A model generated the notes under the pieces. That model did no database searches. It was not told where the DNA came from and saw only the letters and a list, made by a program, of their open reading frames with translations. The position numbers and the translations under genes are program-made. Source: Rothia nasimurium (GTDB lineage Bacteria; Actinomycetota; Actinomycetes; Actinomycetales; Micrococcaceae). Taken from it: a DNA stretch of 64,000 nt. Shown one piece after another: positions 33,740-42,397 of the stretch. Positions within the stretch are counted from its first letter, which is position 1, and each line of letters opens with the position of its first letter. The stretch lies in contig NZ_CAKMTJ010000006.1 of assembly GCF_928392795.1 (NCBI RefSeq), positions 1 to 64,000 on the forward strand, written 5' to 3'.

Positions 33740-34831
33740 CTAGTTGCCGCCGAGGGCAATCATCGGGTCGACGGTGGCGACGCGGCGCAGGGCGATGAGG
33801 GCCCCGCCCATGCCCAGGGCCCAGATGCCTGCGGCGGGCCCGGCGATGGTGAGGGCGGAGAGTTGGAAGGGTACGGCTCCTGCTGCCAGGGTGCCGAGGC
33901 CCCAGCCCACCAGGGCTCCCAGGGCGGCACCGACTGCCAGAATGACGGCGGCCTGGGCGAGGGCGTCCTTGGTGAGGAAGGCGCGGGAGGCGCCCAGGGC
34001 GCGCATGACGGCGATGTCGCGGGTGCGCTGGATGGTCCAGACGGTCAAGAAAGAAATAATGACTAGGGCAGAGATTCCGTAGAGGAAGCCCTGCATGGTT
34101 TTGAGGGAGCCGTTTTCTGAGGAGTAGGCGGGCAGGGCTGCGAATGATTCGCGGGTGGTCAGGGCCTGGGTTCCGGTGGCCTCTGCGGTAGTGGTGTAGT
34201 CTGCGCTGCCGGTTACTGCTAGGACGGTGCCGAGCACGGCGCTCTGCCCCTCGATTTCACGCTGGTGGGTGATGTTCTGCCAGGTGGCGGTGGTTGCCCA
34301 GCCTGCGTTGGTGTGGGAGTAGAAGGTGTCTTCGGTGATGCCTGAGATGGTTACGTCGGTGCCTGAGAAGGTAACGGTATCGCCCACGGTCGCGCCAATC
34401 TCTTCAGCGACGCCAGCGGGTAGGGCGATCTGGCCGTCACCGGGCTCGGCGCCCTGGAGCAGGGGCGCAGTGTGTTCAGCCAGGTCAGAACCGGCAGGGG
34501 TAGCGATCAGGCTCATCGAGGTGGCCCCGTTGCCCTCAACCTTGCCGGTGAGGAAACCGACCGGGGTGGCGTCCGCCCCGGCTGCCTGCCACTCATCCTG
34601 CAGCCCGGCAGTGACAGCAGAGTCGGTGAAGGATGCCTTGCCCCCGCTCTCAGACGGGGCGAATACGAAGCGGTCAGCCCCCATCTTTTCAAGGGCATCG
34701 GTGTTCTGGTTGCCCAGCCCGCCGGTCAGACCGGTCAGCATGACCAGCAGCAGGGTAATCAGGGCTACGGTCGCCCCAATCAGGGTGAAACGGCCCTTAG
34801 CGAAGAGGATGTCACGCCAACCAACGAACAT
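33740..34831 (-). CDS. hrtB: Heme efflux FtsX-type permease, HrtB-like
   Basis: The 363-residue permease starts at ATG 34831 (MFVGWRDILFAKGRFTLIG), an N-terminus strongly resembling corynebacterial HrtB. One helix near residues 15-40 is followed by a large extracytoplasmic domain, then three C-terminal helices (about 245-270, 290-320, 325-350) with the FtsX motif DIAVMRALGASRAFL. HrtB takes heme from the membrane and pushes it out using HrtA. The first in-frame ATG at 34849 adds six residues and is less likely. Confidence 0.78.
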   Translation of the reverse strand: MFVGWRDILFAKGRFTLIGATVALITLLLVMLTGLTGGLGNQNTDALEKMGADRFVFAPSESGGKASFTDSAVTAGLQDEWQAAGADATPVGFLTGKVEGNGATSMSLIATPAGSDLAEHTAPLLQGAEPGDGQIALPAGVAEEIGATVGDTVTFSGTDVTISGITEDTFYSHTNAGWATTATWQNITHQREIEGQSAVLGTVLAVTGSADYTTTAEATGTQALTTRESFAALPAYSSENGSLKTMQGFLYGISALVIISFLTVWTIQRTRDIAVMRALGASRAFLTKDALAQAAVILAVGAALGALVGWGLGTLAAGAVPFQLSALTIAGPAAGIWALGMGGALIALRRVATVDPMIALGGN

Positions 34832-34924
34832 GACTGCACTACCTTTCAAACACAGGAAAACTTGATACTTCTATTCAAGCTCCCACCGGGGGTTGCCCAC
34901 ATCGGGGTAAGGGTTGAACCTGGA

Positions 34925-34942
34925 ATCAACCATTTGGTTGAT
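34925..34942. promoter_or_regulatory. Inverted repeat between hrtB and chrS, candidate ChrA operator
   Basis: ATCAACC and GGTTGAT are perfect 7-bp arms separated by ATTT. The site sits in the 159-bp divergent promoter region, 94 bp before hrtB and 49 bp before chrS. NarL-type regulators bind such dyads; binding by the adjacent regulator is inferred. Confidence 0.45.
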
Positions 34943-34990
34943 GCGGCCTCGCCAGCTGCACCGGGTCGGCAAAAGGTAAAGTGAGTTTGT

Positions 34991-36400
34991 ATGACGACCG
35001 CACCCAGCCCCCTCCCCGCTACCTCCTCGCAGCAGACCCTGCTGGTGCTCAAGATTCTGCGGGTGAGTCTGCACGTCATGTTCGCTTTTCTGCTGTGTTT
35101 TGGTGCCGTTCTGGCCGTGGTCGGCAGCGTCTACCAGGTGCGGCATACCGTTATCGGGGTGCTCTCACTGGCGCTCGGTGGAATCTATCTGGCCGGTACG
35201 GTCTACGAGAACCGGCGGGGGCTACCTGCAACCTTCACCGACTTCTTCCCCCGGCCGGGTGCGTCCGCCCGCTACCGGCAGGCAGCCCGCTTTACCCCTG
35301 CCCACCTGTGGCTGCTAATCATTACCCTGCTGTGGCTGGGGCTTATGGCGCTCGATAGCTCCTTCACCTGGGTGGTCTTCCCCATTATGTTCCTCTACCT
35401 GCACCTGCTCGCTCCCGCAGCAGGGGTAGCTGCCACCCTCGTCCTCTGCGCCCTGGCCATTGCCCTGCCCCTGGTGGGGCCTGCCGGGTTTGGCCTCGAC
35501 TACCTTCACTCCGAGGGGCTAGCCCCCGGCTACCTCATCGGCCCCACCCTGGGGGCCCTGCTCGCCATCGTCATCTCCTTCACCTACCGCGCCCTGCGCG
35601 CCGACGCTGCCCGCCAGTACCAGCTCGCCCAGCAGCTTCGCGCGGTGCAGGCTGAGCTCGTCCAGCAGCAATACAGCGCCGGTAAGCTCGAAGAACGCGA
35701 GCGCCTGGCCCGCGAAATCCACGACACTCTGGCCCAGGGGCTTTCGTCTATTGTGCTGGTTTCCCGGGCAGCAGCGTCCTCCCTCCAAGAGGGAAAGGCG
35801 GACGCCGCAGCCGCCCAGGTGCGCGTCATCCAGGACTCTGCCGCCGCCAACCTGGCCGAAGCCCGCCGCTTTATCCGAGACCTCTCCTCCCCGGCCCTCG
35901 ACGACTCCCTGGTCTCTGCACTCAGGGCGCTTGCCGCCTCCACCGAAACCGCCCAGGGGGCCGCAGGTAAGCCCCTCACCTGTGCCTTCATTCTTGAAGG
36001 TGACGAAGAAACCGCCAAGGCCCTGCCCGAGGCGGTTTCGGCAACCCTCATGCGTGTAGCCCAGGGTGCCCTCGCCAACGTCGCCGCCCATGCCGACGCC
36101 AGCCGCGCGGCCCTCACCCTCAGTATCTGGCCCGGCGAAGTCACCCTCGATGTCTTCGACAACGGCCGGGGATTCACCCCTCGTCCCTTGGGGTCTGGGG
36201 CCCTCACAGCCAGCACCCTCAGCGACACCGGAACCGGCTACGGACTCATTTCCCTCACCGAGCGAGTCACCCGCATCGGCGGTAGCCTAGACATTGAAAG
36301 CACCCCAGGCGAAGGCACCGTGCTCACAGCCCGGATCCCCCTCAACCAGACCAGTCAGCGGCCACCCCACCAGCCGCTACCCACCCAGGAGGCCCAGTGA
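34991..36400 (+). CDS. chrS: Sensor histidine kinase, ChrS/HrrS-like
   Basis: The 469-residue kinase has six or so membrane helices (about residues 20-200) with short loops, suggesting that the signal is sensed in the membrane, as known for ChrS and heme. The dimerisation domain contains LEERERLAREIHDTLAQGLSSIV with the phospho-His, of the HisKA_3 type. The ATPase domain contains VAQGALANVAAHADAS (N-box) and DNGRGF, then GYGLISLTERV (G-boxes). Its stop codon overlaps the start of the response regulator (GTGA). Confidence 0.82.
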   Translation: MTTAPSPLPATSSQQTLLVLKILRVSLHVMFAFLLCFGAVLAVVGSVYQVRHTVIGVLSLALGGIYLAGTVYENRRGLPATFTDFFPRPGASARYRQAARFTPAHLWLLIITLLWLGLMALDSSFTWVVFPIMFLYLHLLAPAAGVAATLVLCALAIALPLVGPAGFGLDYLHSEGLAPGYLIGPTLGALLAIVISFTYRALRADAARQYQLAQQLRAVQAELVQQQYSAGKLEERERLAREIHDTLAQGLSSIVLVSRAAASSLQEGKADAAAAQVRVIQDSAAANLAEARRFIRDLSSPALDDSLVSALRALAASTETAQGAAGKPLTCAFILEGDEETAKALPEAVSATLMRVAQGALANVAAHADASRAALTLSIWPGEVTLDVFDNGRGFTPRPLGSGALTASTLSDTGTGYGLISLTERVTRIGGSLDIESTPGEGTVLTARIPLNQTSQRPPHQPLPTQEAQ

Positions 36401-37026
36401 CCGTCCGCGCCCTACTCGTTGATGACCACCCCGTTGTGCGCGCCGGCCTGCGCGCCATGTTCGAAAGCTTTGAAGGCATCGATGTGGTTGCCGAAGCAGC
36501 TGATGGGTCGGCGGCGCTCGCCGTGGCTGCGGAGCAGGCCCGGGCGGGGGCGGCGCTGGATGTGGTGGTCATGGACATTCAGATGAAGCCCATGGACGGC
36601 ATCGAGGCAACCCGCGCTTTCAAGGCTGCGGGCGGGCCGCCGGTGCTGATTTTGACGACCTTTGACACTCAGGGCGATATCGTTGCGGCTATTGAGGCAG
36701 GGGCCCTGGGCTATCTGCTGAAGGACGCCCCGCCCGAGCAGGTGCAGGCGGCGGTACTGGCGACGGCGCGGGGTGAGCGGACGCTGTCGCCCGAGATCAC
36801 GGCGGCCCTGATGGAGCGTATGCAGCGGCCCGCTATTTCTCTGTCGGCCCGTGAGATGGAGCTGCTCAAGCTGCTGGCTACCGGGGCTACCAATAAGGAG
36901 CTGGCTGAGGCTCTCTTTATTTCTCAGGCCACGGTGAAGACCCACCTGGTGCATATCTACACCAAGCTGGGCGTCGATAACCGCACGGCAGCTATCGCGG
37001 CGGCCCGGAGCGAGGGGCTACTCTAA
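36397..37026 (+). CDS. chrA: Response regulator, ChrA/HrrA-like (NarL family)
   Basis: The 209-residue regulator has a receiver with VDDHPVVRAGL, the phospho-Asp in VVVMDIQMKPMDGIEA, and Lys in YLLKDAPPEQV. The C-terminal LuxR-type helix-turn-helix is LSAREMELLKLLATGATNKELAEALFISQATVKTHLVHIYTKL (about residues 147-190). The partner kinase is immediately upstream and divergent genes encode an HrtBA-type exporter, so it should activate that exporter on heme stress. The gene ends four bases into the convergent next gene. Confidence 0.85.
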   Translation: MTVRALLVDDHPVVRAGLRAMFESFEGIDVVAEAADGSAALAVAAEQARAGAALDVVVMDIQMKPMDGIEATRAFKAAGGPPVLILTTFDTQGDIVAAIEAGALGYLLKDAPPEQVQAAVLATARGERTLSPEITAALMERMQRPAISLSAREMELLKLLATGATNKELAEALFISQATVKTHLVHIYTKLGVDNRTAAIAAARSEGLL

Positions 37027-37400
37027 AAGTTTTCTTGCTGACGGAAGCGCGGAAACAGAAGGTAAATAGCGTAAGCGGCAGGAACAGCTAGCAAGAGAAA
37101 GACCAGGGCGGAACCTACCAAAACAATGGGGTCGGTAAGGTCAGATATATTTACCCCGAACATGCGGTAGGCATAGAGTACAACTCCAAGAATGCCTGAA
37201 ATCTGTGCAATCCAGGCTGCGAGCTTATTACGAAGGTACGTCGCAAGCCAAGACCAGAAACAGGCGGCTACGAAGCATCCAGCACACAGCTCTACCAGCC
37301 GGGTGTTCATCGCATTTTCATTGGGTGCCTGAAAGATAAGGCTCTGAACCAAAAATAAAAGAGCGATAGCAAGAAAAATGAGTGCGGACTTGTACTTCAC
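37023..37400 (-). CDS. Hypothetical four-helix membrane protein
   Basis: The 125-residue product (MKYKSALIFLAIALLFLVQS) has four hydrophobic helices at about residues 5-22, 35-55, 62-82 and 92-118. It converges on the response-regulator gene with a four-base overlap, so transcription of each opposes the other. The A/T content is higher than that of its neighbours. I recognise no family. Confidence 0.55.
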   Translation of the reverse strand: MKYKSALIFLAIALLFLVQSLIFQAPNENAMNTRLVELCAGCFVAACFWSWLATYLRNKLAAWIAQISGILGVVLYAYRMFGVNISDLTDPIVLVGSALVFLLLAVPAAYAIYLLFPRFRQQENF

Positions 37401-37578
37401 AGTGGCCTCCCGGCGTGGGCTAATGTGTCTTTAACATGAGACTACTCCTTGTTACACCTCGGGGGGAGCCACCTTACTTTAAGTAAATATTTCTTGATGT
37501 ATTGACCTGGCAGGGCTGAGGCCTCACCATAAAAACAACCGTATACACGGGTATAAGGTTTCATGGGAGGTGGGCCTC

Positions 37579-37818
37579 ATGGCATTCCAGAAGTCTCTAC
37601 TACAGGCACGAAAAATACCGGCGGCTCTAACCCTGCTCTTTATGGTAGCGGCCCTAGGCTTCTACATGTCGGCGCGGGTCAGCGAGGAGCATTACATCGG
37701 GCTTGGAGTCCTATCGCTCTACATGTTTCTTGGGGCTCTGCTCTCTGGGGCTGTGTGGGTCGCCTGCATTGTGATAAGGCGGCACACCAGCCCCGCTCGC
37801 CCATCAGATAAACCGTAA
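37579..37818 (+). CDS. Hypothetical two-helix membrane protein
   Basis: The 79-residue product starts at ATG 37579 (MAFQKSLLQARKIPAAL) after GGGAGGTG; a GTG at 37570 overlaps that site. Helices lie at about residues 15-32 and 42-66. The 178-bp upstream gap has A/T-rich promoter-like boxes and a dyad TTACTT/AAGTAA at 37473-37485. No function is suggested. Confidence 0.5.
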   Translation: MAFQKSLLQARKIPAALTLLFMVAALGFYMSARVSEEHYIGLGVLSLYMFLGALLSGAVWVACIVIRRHTSPARPSDKP

Positions 37819-37830
37819 CGAGGGGCTGCT

Positions 37831-38997
37831 CTAGCTCTTGGTTCCCATGGGGCCGGGGGTATCGGCTGCTGCTGTCTGCTTCTTCCAGTTCGCCCCGAAG
37901 TAGCGGTCTTTAAAACGCATTACCGGCACTTCGACCACCAGATACATCGCCACACCGGCGGCCACGCCCAGCGGGGCCAGCAGGGCAACCTGGGCCAGGG
38001 TAGGCAGCCCGTGCAGGTGGGGTTCCAGGGCCTTGAAGAGCACGTCGTGCACCAGGTAAATGCTATAGCTCGACAGGCCAATCAGCTGTAGGGGTCGCCA
38101 GGCCAAGAAGCGGTGCACAGTAGCACCCAGCGGCTGGCGCGAAGCAACCAGGCCCCAGAGCATCACAGCGGACGCCGCCCAAGCCTGGAGTGAATAGCGC
38201 ACCGTATCGCGGAAGGTATCATCACGAATCACCAGGGTCAGCAGGTAGACCCCCAGGGCGGCACAAAGCACCCAGTTGCGCCCCAGAAGCGGGATGGTGC
38301 GTCCGTCCTGAATCAGGGCCCCCGACCGGTAGCGGCGGCCCACGACCTCACGCCCCAGCACCATCTCATCCGCGGCGTAGCGGTGGTACCACAGGGCGGT
38401 AAGCATGCCGATGGCAATAGCCTCCATACGGGTGTCAGTACCGAAGTAGATGCGATCGGCGCTAGCACCGGCGTCATGCAGAACCCAGCGAGAGAGCGAC
38501 GAGTAGAGCACCACGGCCACACCCAGCACAGTCAGGGCCCGCCGGTAGGCAGTCCAGCGCACCAGCACCAGCCAAATCAGGGCAAAGACCAGGTAAAACT
38601 GCTCTTCAATCGACAGGGACCACATCACGTGCGTACCCGGCAGTACCGTAATCTGCGAGTCCAGGTAGCGCAGGTTAAAGAAGAAGAAGACCTGCCCCAG
38701 GAAGTCCAGGGTATCGACGGCCCCACCCATCGACCGATAGACCAGCGTGGGTATCACAATCGCCAGAATCAGGGGCGGAGCGATTTTGAGCAGGCGGCGA
38801 ATATAAAAGCCTGCCAGGTCGAACCCGCCGGTCTTATCACGCTCCCGCAGCAGCAGGTAAGTGATGATGAAGCCCGAGATAGCAAAGAAAATCGTTACGC
38901 CCGACCCTCCCGGCACAAAGGTTAGTCCGGCATGGGAAAACACCACCAGCAGCACCGCAAAAGCGCGCATCGCGTCAATGTGGGCATAGCGGTTCAT
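37831..38997 (-). CDS. Acyltransferase family 3 (OafA/YrhL-like) membrane protein
   Basis: The 388-residue protein has about ten membrane helices. The family catalytic His lies in the N-terminal motif VVFSHAGLTF, and the RxxR-type motif appears as LRERDKTGGFDLAGFYIRRLLKI. The conserved WSLSIEEQFYL motif is at about residues 125-135. These enzymes acetylate cell-surface glycans, lipids or peptidoglycan using acetyl-CoA from the cytoplasm. No C-terminal SGNH domain is present. No sugar-biosynthesis neighbours point to the acceptor. Confidence 0.87.
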   Translation of the reverse strand: MNRYAHIDAMRAFAVLLVVFSHAGLTFVPGGSGVTIFFAISGFIITYLLLRERDKTGGFDLAGFYIRRLLKIAPPLILAIVIPTLVYRSMGGAVDTLDFLGQVFFFFNLRYLDSQITVLPGTHVMWSLSIEEQFYLVFALIWLVLVRWTAYRRALTVLGVAVVLYSSLSRWVLHDAGASADRIYFGTDTRMEAIAIGMLTALWYHRYAADEMVLGREVVGRRYRSGALIQDGRTIPLLGRNWVLCAALGVYLLTLVIRDDTFRDTVRYSLQAWAASAVMLWGLVASRQPLGATVHRFLAWRPLQLIGLSSYSIYLVHDVLFKALEPHLHGLPTLAQVALLAPLGVAAGVAMYLVVEVPVMRFKDRYFGANWKKQTAAADTPGPMGTKS

Positions 38998-39144
38998 GGC
39001 GTAGAAATCCCCTCTAAATCAAGTGCGGTGTGTGGCGGTGCCCTGAGAAAGCGCGAACAGGCACCCACCTACCTTACCGGCTAGCAGCGCAGGTGGGCAG
39101 GCACTTTTTAGGGGATAGCTACGCGATATGGGTGACAGAACCGG

Positions 39145-39630
39145 TTAGGACGCCGGGGCCAGCACCTCCTGCCGGGCGGCATCCAGGCGGGCTTCGGCGT
39201 CCGCAACGTGCTGCTGCACCGTTTCGACCCGACGGGCGATGGTGGCGGTGCGGGTGCAGTCGGTGCCGCAATCACCGGCGCAACGGGTCATAGCCAGGGC
39301 TTCAGCGCAAAGGGCTAGGGAGTTACCCGCCTTGGAAAGCGCCCGGTGCAGGTCGGAGTACACCCCGGTAGGAGAAGCGGGGATATCGTTTGATTCGCTG
39401 GGGGCCAGGCGCTGAGCCTCAGCGGCAATAGTGCGGACGCGCGGCAGCAGGTCAGCCAGGTCATTAGCCAGGGGGACAAGCTCTTCAAAAGTGGGACCGG
39501 CGGGCACACGCTCAAGAATCTGGTGGAAGCGGTCGAGGCCACGGACGAAGCGGTCGTGGGCGCGACGCCAGAGGCCTTTGCCGAGTTCGGCGTCGTCCCT
39601 GCGGCTCTGCAGGAAGTCTTTGATACCCAC
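39145..39630 (-). CDS. Hypothetical soluble helical protein with a Cys cluster
   Basis: The 161-residue product starts at GTG 39630 with AAAGGAG five bases upstream. It is predicted mostly helical and has a Cys-containing segment, TRCAGDCGTDCTRTATIARR, near residues 115-134. Three Cys in ten residues could bind metal or form disulfides. A DtxR-box-like dyad lies about 30 bp upstream, so iron control is possible. I do not recognise the family. Confidence 0.55.
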   Translation of the reverse strand: MGIKDFLQSRRDDAELGKGLWRRAHDRFVRGLDRFHQILERVPAGPTFEELVPLANDLADLLPRVRTIAAEAQRLAPSESNDIPASPTGVYSDLHRALSKAGNSLALCAEALAMTRCAGDCGTDCTRTATIARRVETVQQHVADAEARLDAARQEVLAPAS

Positions 39631-39658
39631 GGTTACTCCTTTCACGAGGTCTACATAC

Positions 39659-39672
39659 TTAGGTTACCCTAA
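39659..39672 (-). promoter_or_regulatory. DtxR/IdeR-box-like dyad
   Basis: TTAGG-TTAC-CCTAA is a perfect 5-bp inverted repeat resembling the core of the actinobacterial iron box (TTAGGTTAGCCTAACCTAA). It lies 29 bp upstream of the 39630 start codon, in the promoter of the gene encoding the Cys-cluster protein. Confidence 0.35.
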
Positions 39673-39691
39673 TATCGCTGTTCCCCAGAGA

Positions 39692-39754
39692 AGGTACCAT
39701 CGTAGTCAGAAATACCCAGCTAGTTCGTGGGTTTTTCTGACTACGATGGTACCT
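39692..39754. repeat. 27-bp near-perfect inverted repeat with a 9-nt loop
   Basis: The arms 39692-39718 and 39728-39754 begin and end with AGGTACCATCGTAG and CTACGATGGTACCT and differ at one position. Placed 12 bp downstream of the small ybdD gene (minus strand) it could be the cstA operon terminator, but the stem is much longer than usual. It may be a small palindromic mobile element. Confidence 0.6.
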
Positions 39755-39765
39755 ACCGTGGTCAG

Positions 39766-39954
39766 CTAGCAGCACCGAGCTCCCGGGTTCTTATCGAGGG
39801 AGTCGGTGTAGTCTTTCCAGAACTCCCGCTCGGTCATAGGAGCGTGGGCGCAGCCGCTGGCGCGGTGGTGGGCCAGGTACTTCTGGTACTTATCTGCGCC
39901 CATAACTCCGTTAGCGAACCAGCGGACGCGGGCGAGGAAAGAACGGATGCTCAT
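39766..39954 (-). CDS. YbdD/YjiX family (KCU-star) small protein, CstA partner
   Basis: The 62-residue product ends NPGARCC and contains MGADKYQKYLAHHRASGCAH and MTEREFWKDYTD, the conserved core of the YbdD/YjiX family. Some members end in Lys-Cys-selenocysteine-stop; here the last two residues are Cys-Cys. The gene sits nine bases after cstA, the usual place in many bacteria. It is thought to assist the CstA/BtsT-type pyruvate or peptide transporter. Confidence 0.85.
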   Translation of the reverse strand: MSIRSFLARVRWFANGVMGADKYQKYLAHHRASGCAHAPMTEREFWKDYTDSLDKNPGARCC

Positions 39955-39963
39955 ACTCCCCTC

Positions 39964-42234
39964 CTAGTGGCCACTGTGCCCGGCAGAACCGCTGATCTGG
40001 TCGGGGTGCTTGCGGTAGAACTCCTGCCACTGGGCCTCTAGCTCCCGCTCGGCGGGGGTGGCAATCATGCCAGCCGGGGCGTAGAGCTTCGACTCGATGT
40101 AGGGGTTTTCCTTGCTTTCCTTCGCGTGGCCGTTCTTAGCCTTGACGACCTCAATCAGGGCGGTAACAACGACCACCAGGGTCAGCACCACGAAGAGGAT
40201 TGAAAGCGAGCCCTGCACGAAGGTGTTGCGTACAACCGCCTCCATGGCAGCGACGTCCTTCGCCGCACCCAGCGAGGTTTCACCGGCCGCCAGGGCGTCC
40301 TTGTAGCGGAAGTGGTTAGCCCAGTAGCCCACAGCGGGGTTGGACGAGAAAATCTTCTGGTAGGAGCCCACCACCGTAACGACCAGGTCGAAGACCAGGG
40401 GCAGGGCGATAATCCAGAGGTACTTGAAGCGGCCCTTGTTCGCGGCAATCGCCAGGCAGACAGCCAGCGCAACAGCAGCCAGCAGCTGGTTGGCGATACC
40501 GAAGAGGGGGTAGAAGGTGTTGATGCCGCCGAGCGGGTCGGTGACACCCAGAATCAGAATCGAACCCCAGCCTGCCACCATGACGGCGGTGGTCAGCCAG
40601 GCGCCCAGTCGCCAGTTATGGTCGCGGAACTTGGGGAAGAAGTTGCCCAGGGTATCCGAGAGCATGAAGCGGGCTACGCGGGTACCGGCGTCCACCGCGG
40701 TGAGGATGAAGAGGGCCTCAAACATGATGGCGAAGTGGTACCAGAAGCTGGTGAGTTCGAACCAGGGCAGCATCTGGTTGAGAATCAGCGCCATACCCAC
40801 AGCCAGGGTGGGGGCGCCACCGGTGCGAGAGACGATAGAGTGCTCGCCGACGGCGTCCGCAGTGCCCTGCAGCAGTTCGGGGGTGACGTGCACGCCAGTC
40901 AGGCCCAGGGAGTTAACGAAAACGGCCGCTGATTCGACGGTACCGCCGGTTGCCCCGGCTGCTGAGTTCATGGCGAAGTAGATGCCGCGGTCGATGGTGA
41001 CAGCAGCGACCAGGGCCATGATGGCGACGAAGGATTCCATGAGCATGCCGCCGTAGCCAATGAAACGGGTCTGGCGTTCCTTTTCAACCATCTTGGGAGT
41101 GGTACCCGAGGCGATGAGGGCGTGGAAGCCAGACAGAGCACCGCAGGCGATGGTGACAAAGAGGAAGGGGAAGAGGGAACCTGACCAGACGGGGCCGTCG
41201 GCGCGGCCGGCGAACTCGCTGATGGCGGGGACGGTGATTTCGGGGCGGACGACGATAATGCCGACAGCCAGCAGCACGATGGTGCCCACCTTCATGAAGG
41301 TTGAAAGGTAGTCGCGCGGGGCGAGCAGCAACCAGACGGGCAGGACGGCGGCGATAAAGCCGTAGATAATGACGCACCAGGCCAGGGTAACGCGGTCAAG
41401 CAGCAGGTACTCCATACCCCAGGCGGTGTTGGAGACCCAGCCGCCGCCCACGATAGCGGCCATGAGCAGGACGAAGCCAATCAGCGACACTTCGCCCACC
41501 TTACCGGGGCGCAGGTAGCGCAGGTAAACGCCCATAAAGAGGGCGATGGGGATAGTCATACCTACCGAGAAAACACCCCAGGGGGATTCACCCAGGGCGT
41601 TGACCACGACCAGGGCAAGGATAGCGGTAATGATGATCATGATGGCCAGGGTTGCCAGAATGGCGGCGTAGCCACCTACGGTTCCTAGCTCTTCCTTGGC
41701 CATCTGGCCCAGGGAGCGTCCGCCCCGGCGCATGGAGAAGAAGAGCACCAGGTAGTCCTGCACGGCACCGGCAAAGATAACGCCGACGATAATCCAGATG
41801 GTGCCGGGCAAAAAGCCCATCTGGGCTGCCAGGACGGGGCCCACCAGGGGGCCAGCGCCCGCGATAGCGGCGAAGTGGTGGCCGTAGAGTACGCGGCGGT
41901 CGGTGGCGGCGTAGTCCTTGCCGTCAGCGTCGTATTCGGCGGGGGTCGCGCGGCGGTCATCGGGCTGGGTGAGCTTGGCTTCGATGAAGCGGGCGTAGAA
42001 ACGGTAGGCAATCAGGTAGCTACAGACGGCGGCGAAGACGAACCAGATGGCGTTGACGGTTTCGCCGCGGAAGATAGCGATCATGGACCAGGAAACCGCT
42101 CCGACCAGGGCGATGAGGGCCCAGATGGCGATAGTTTTGGGCTTCCAGGTACGGTGTTCGGCATCGAGCACGTCGGGGTCGACGTAGGGCTTCGGCCGCT
42201 CCTGCTCTAGGGTTGAAGAGCTCTGTGGTGACAT
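39964..42234 (-). CDS. cstA: Carbon starvation protein CstA, peptide/pyruvate transporter
   Basis: The 756-residue membrane protein starts at ATG 42234 (MSPQSSSTLEQERPKPYVDP). It has about 16 helices. The family core is unmistakable: HHFAAIAGAGPLVGPVLAAQMG (about residues 105-126), then GFHALIASGTTPKMVEKE (about 373-390). CstA imports peptides or pyruvate when carbon is scarce. Two tandem palindromes and a further dyad stand upstream, fitting control by a Crp/GlxR-type regulator. The small YbdD gene follows. A 20-residue longer frame starting MCECTHPHS overlaps the operator region and is rejected. Confidence 0.92.
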   Translation of the reverse strand: MSPQSSSTLEQERPKPYVDPDVLDAEHRTWKPKTIAIWALIALVGAVSWSMIAIFRGETVNAIWFVFAAVCSYLIAYRFYARFIEAKLTQPDDRRATPAEYDADGKDYAATDRRVLYGHHFAAIAGAGPLVGPVLAAQMGFLPGTIWIIVGVIFAGAVQDYLVLFFSMRRGGRSLGQMAKEELGTVGGYAAILATLAIMIIITAILALVVVNALGESPWGVFSVGMTIPIALFMGVYLRYLRPGKVGEVSLIGFVLLMAAIVGGGWVSNTAWGMEYLLLDRVTLAWCVIIYGFIAAVLPVWLLLAPRDYLSTFMKVGTIVLLAVGIIVVRPEITVPAISEFAGRADGPVWSGSLFPFLFVTIACGALSGFHALIASGTTPKMVEKERQTRFIGYGGMLMESFVAIMALVAAVTIDRGIYFAMNSAAGATGGTVESAAVFVNSLGLTGVHVTPELLQGTADAVGEHSIVSRTGGAPTLAVGMALILNQMLPWFELTSFWYHFAIMFEALFILTAVDAGTRVARFMLSDTLGNFFPKFRDHNWRLGAWLTTAVMVAGWGSILILGVTDPLGGINTFYPLFGIANQLLAAVALAVCLAIAANKGRFKYLWIIALPLVFDLVVTVVGSYQKIFSSNPAVGYWANHFRYKDALAAGETSLGAAKDVAAMEAVVRNTFVQGSLSILFVVLTLVVVVTALIEVVKAKNGHAKESKENPYIESKLYAPAGMIATPAERELEAQWQEFYRKHPDQISGSAGHSGH

Positions 42235-42261
42235 GGTGAGGCTCCAATGTGACTGTGATAT

Positions 42262-42338
42262 CCCACAACTGTGTGGGTGTGTGCACTCACACAATACTCT
42301 CCTATGGGCGCCAGGTCACATATTACGGCGCTTGTGAC
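42262..42338 (-). promoter_or_regulatory. Palindromes upstream of cstA, candidate Crp/GlxR sites
   Basis: CCCACAACTGTGTGGG (42262-42277) and TGTGTGCACTCACACA (42278-42293) are adjacent 6-4-6 palindromes. The second matches the TGTGAnnnnnnTCACA class closely. A wider dyad GTCACA/TGTGAC lies at 42315-42338. They occupy -28 to -104 relative to the cstA ATG. Confidence 0.5.
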
Positions 42339-42397
42339 GCTGCTTTTCGCTTACCTGCCGGTAGGGCACCCGCCTCAGAGGCGCGGACGCCCGCAGA

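Noticed and set aside
34472..34984. Plus-strand frame opposite hrtB
   Set aside because: It overlaps a clear FtsX-type permease and has no family features.
39766..39774. Selenocysteine codon at the end of the YbdD-like protein
   Set aside because: The last residues are two ordinary Cys codons before the stop; no UGA-Sec arrangement is seen.
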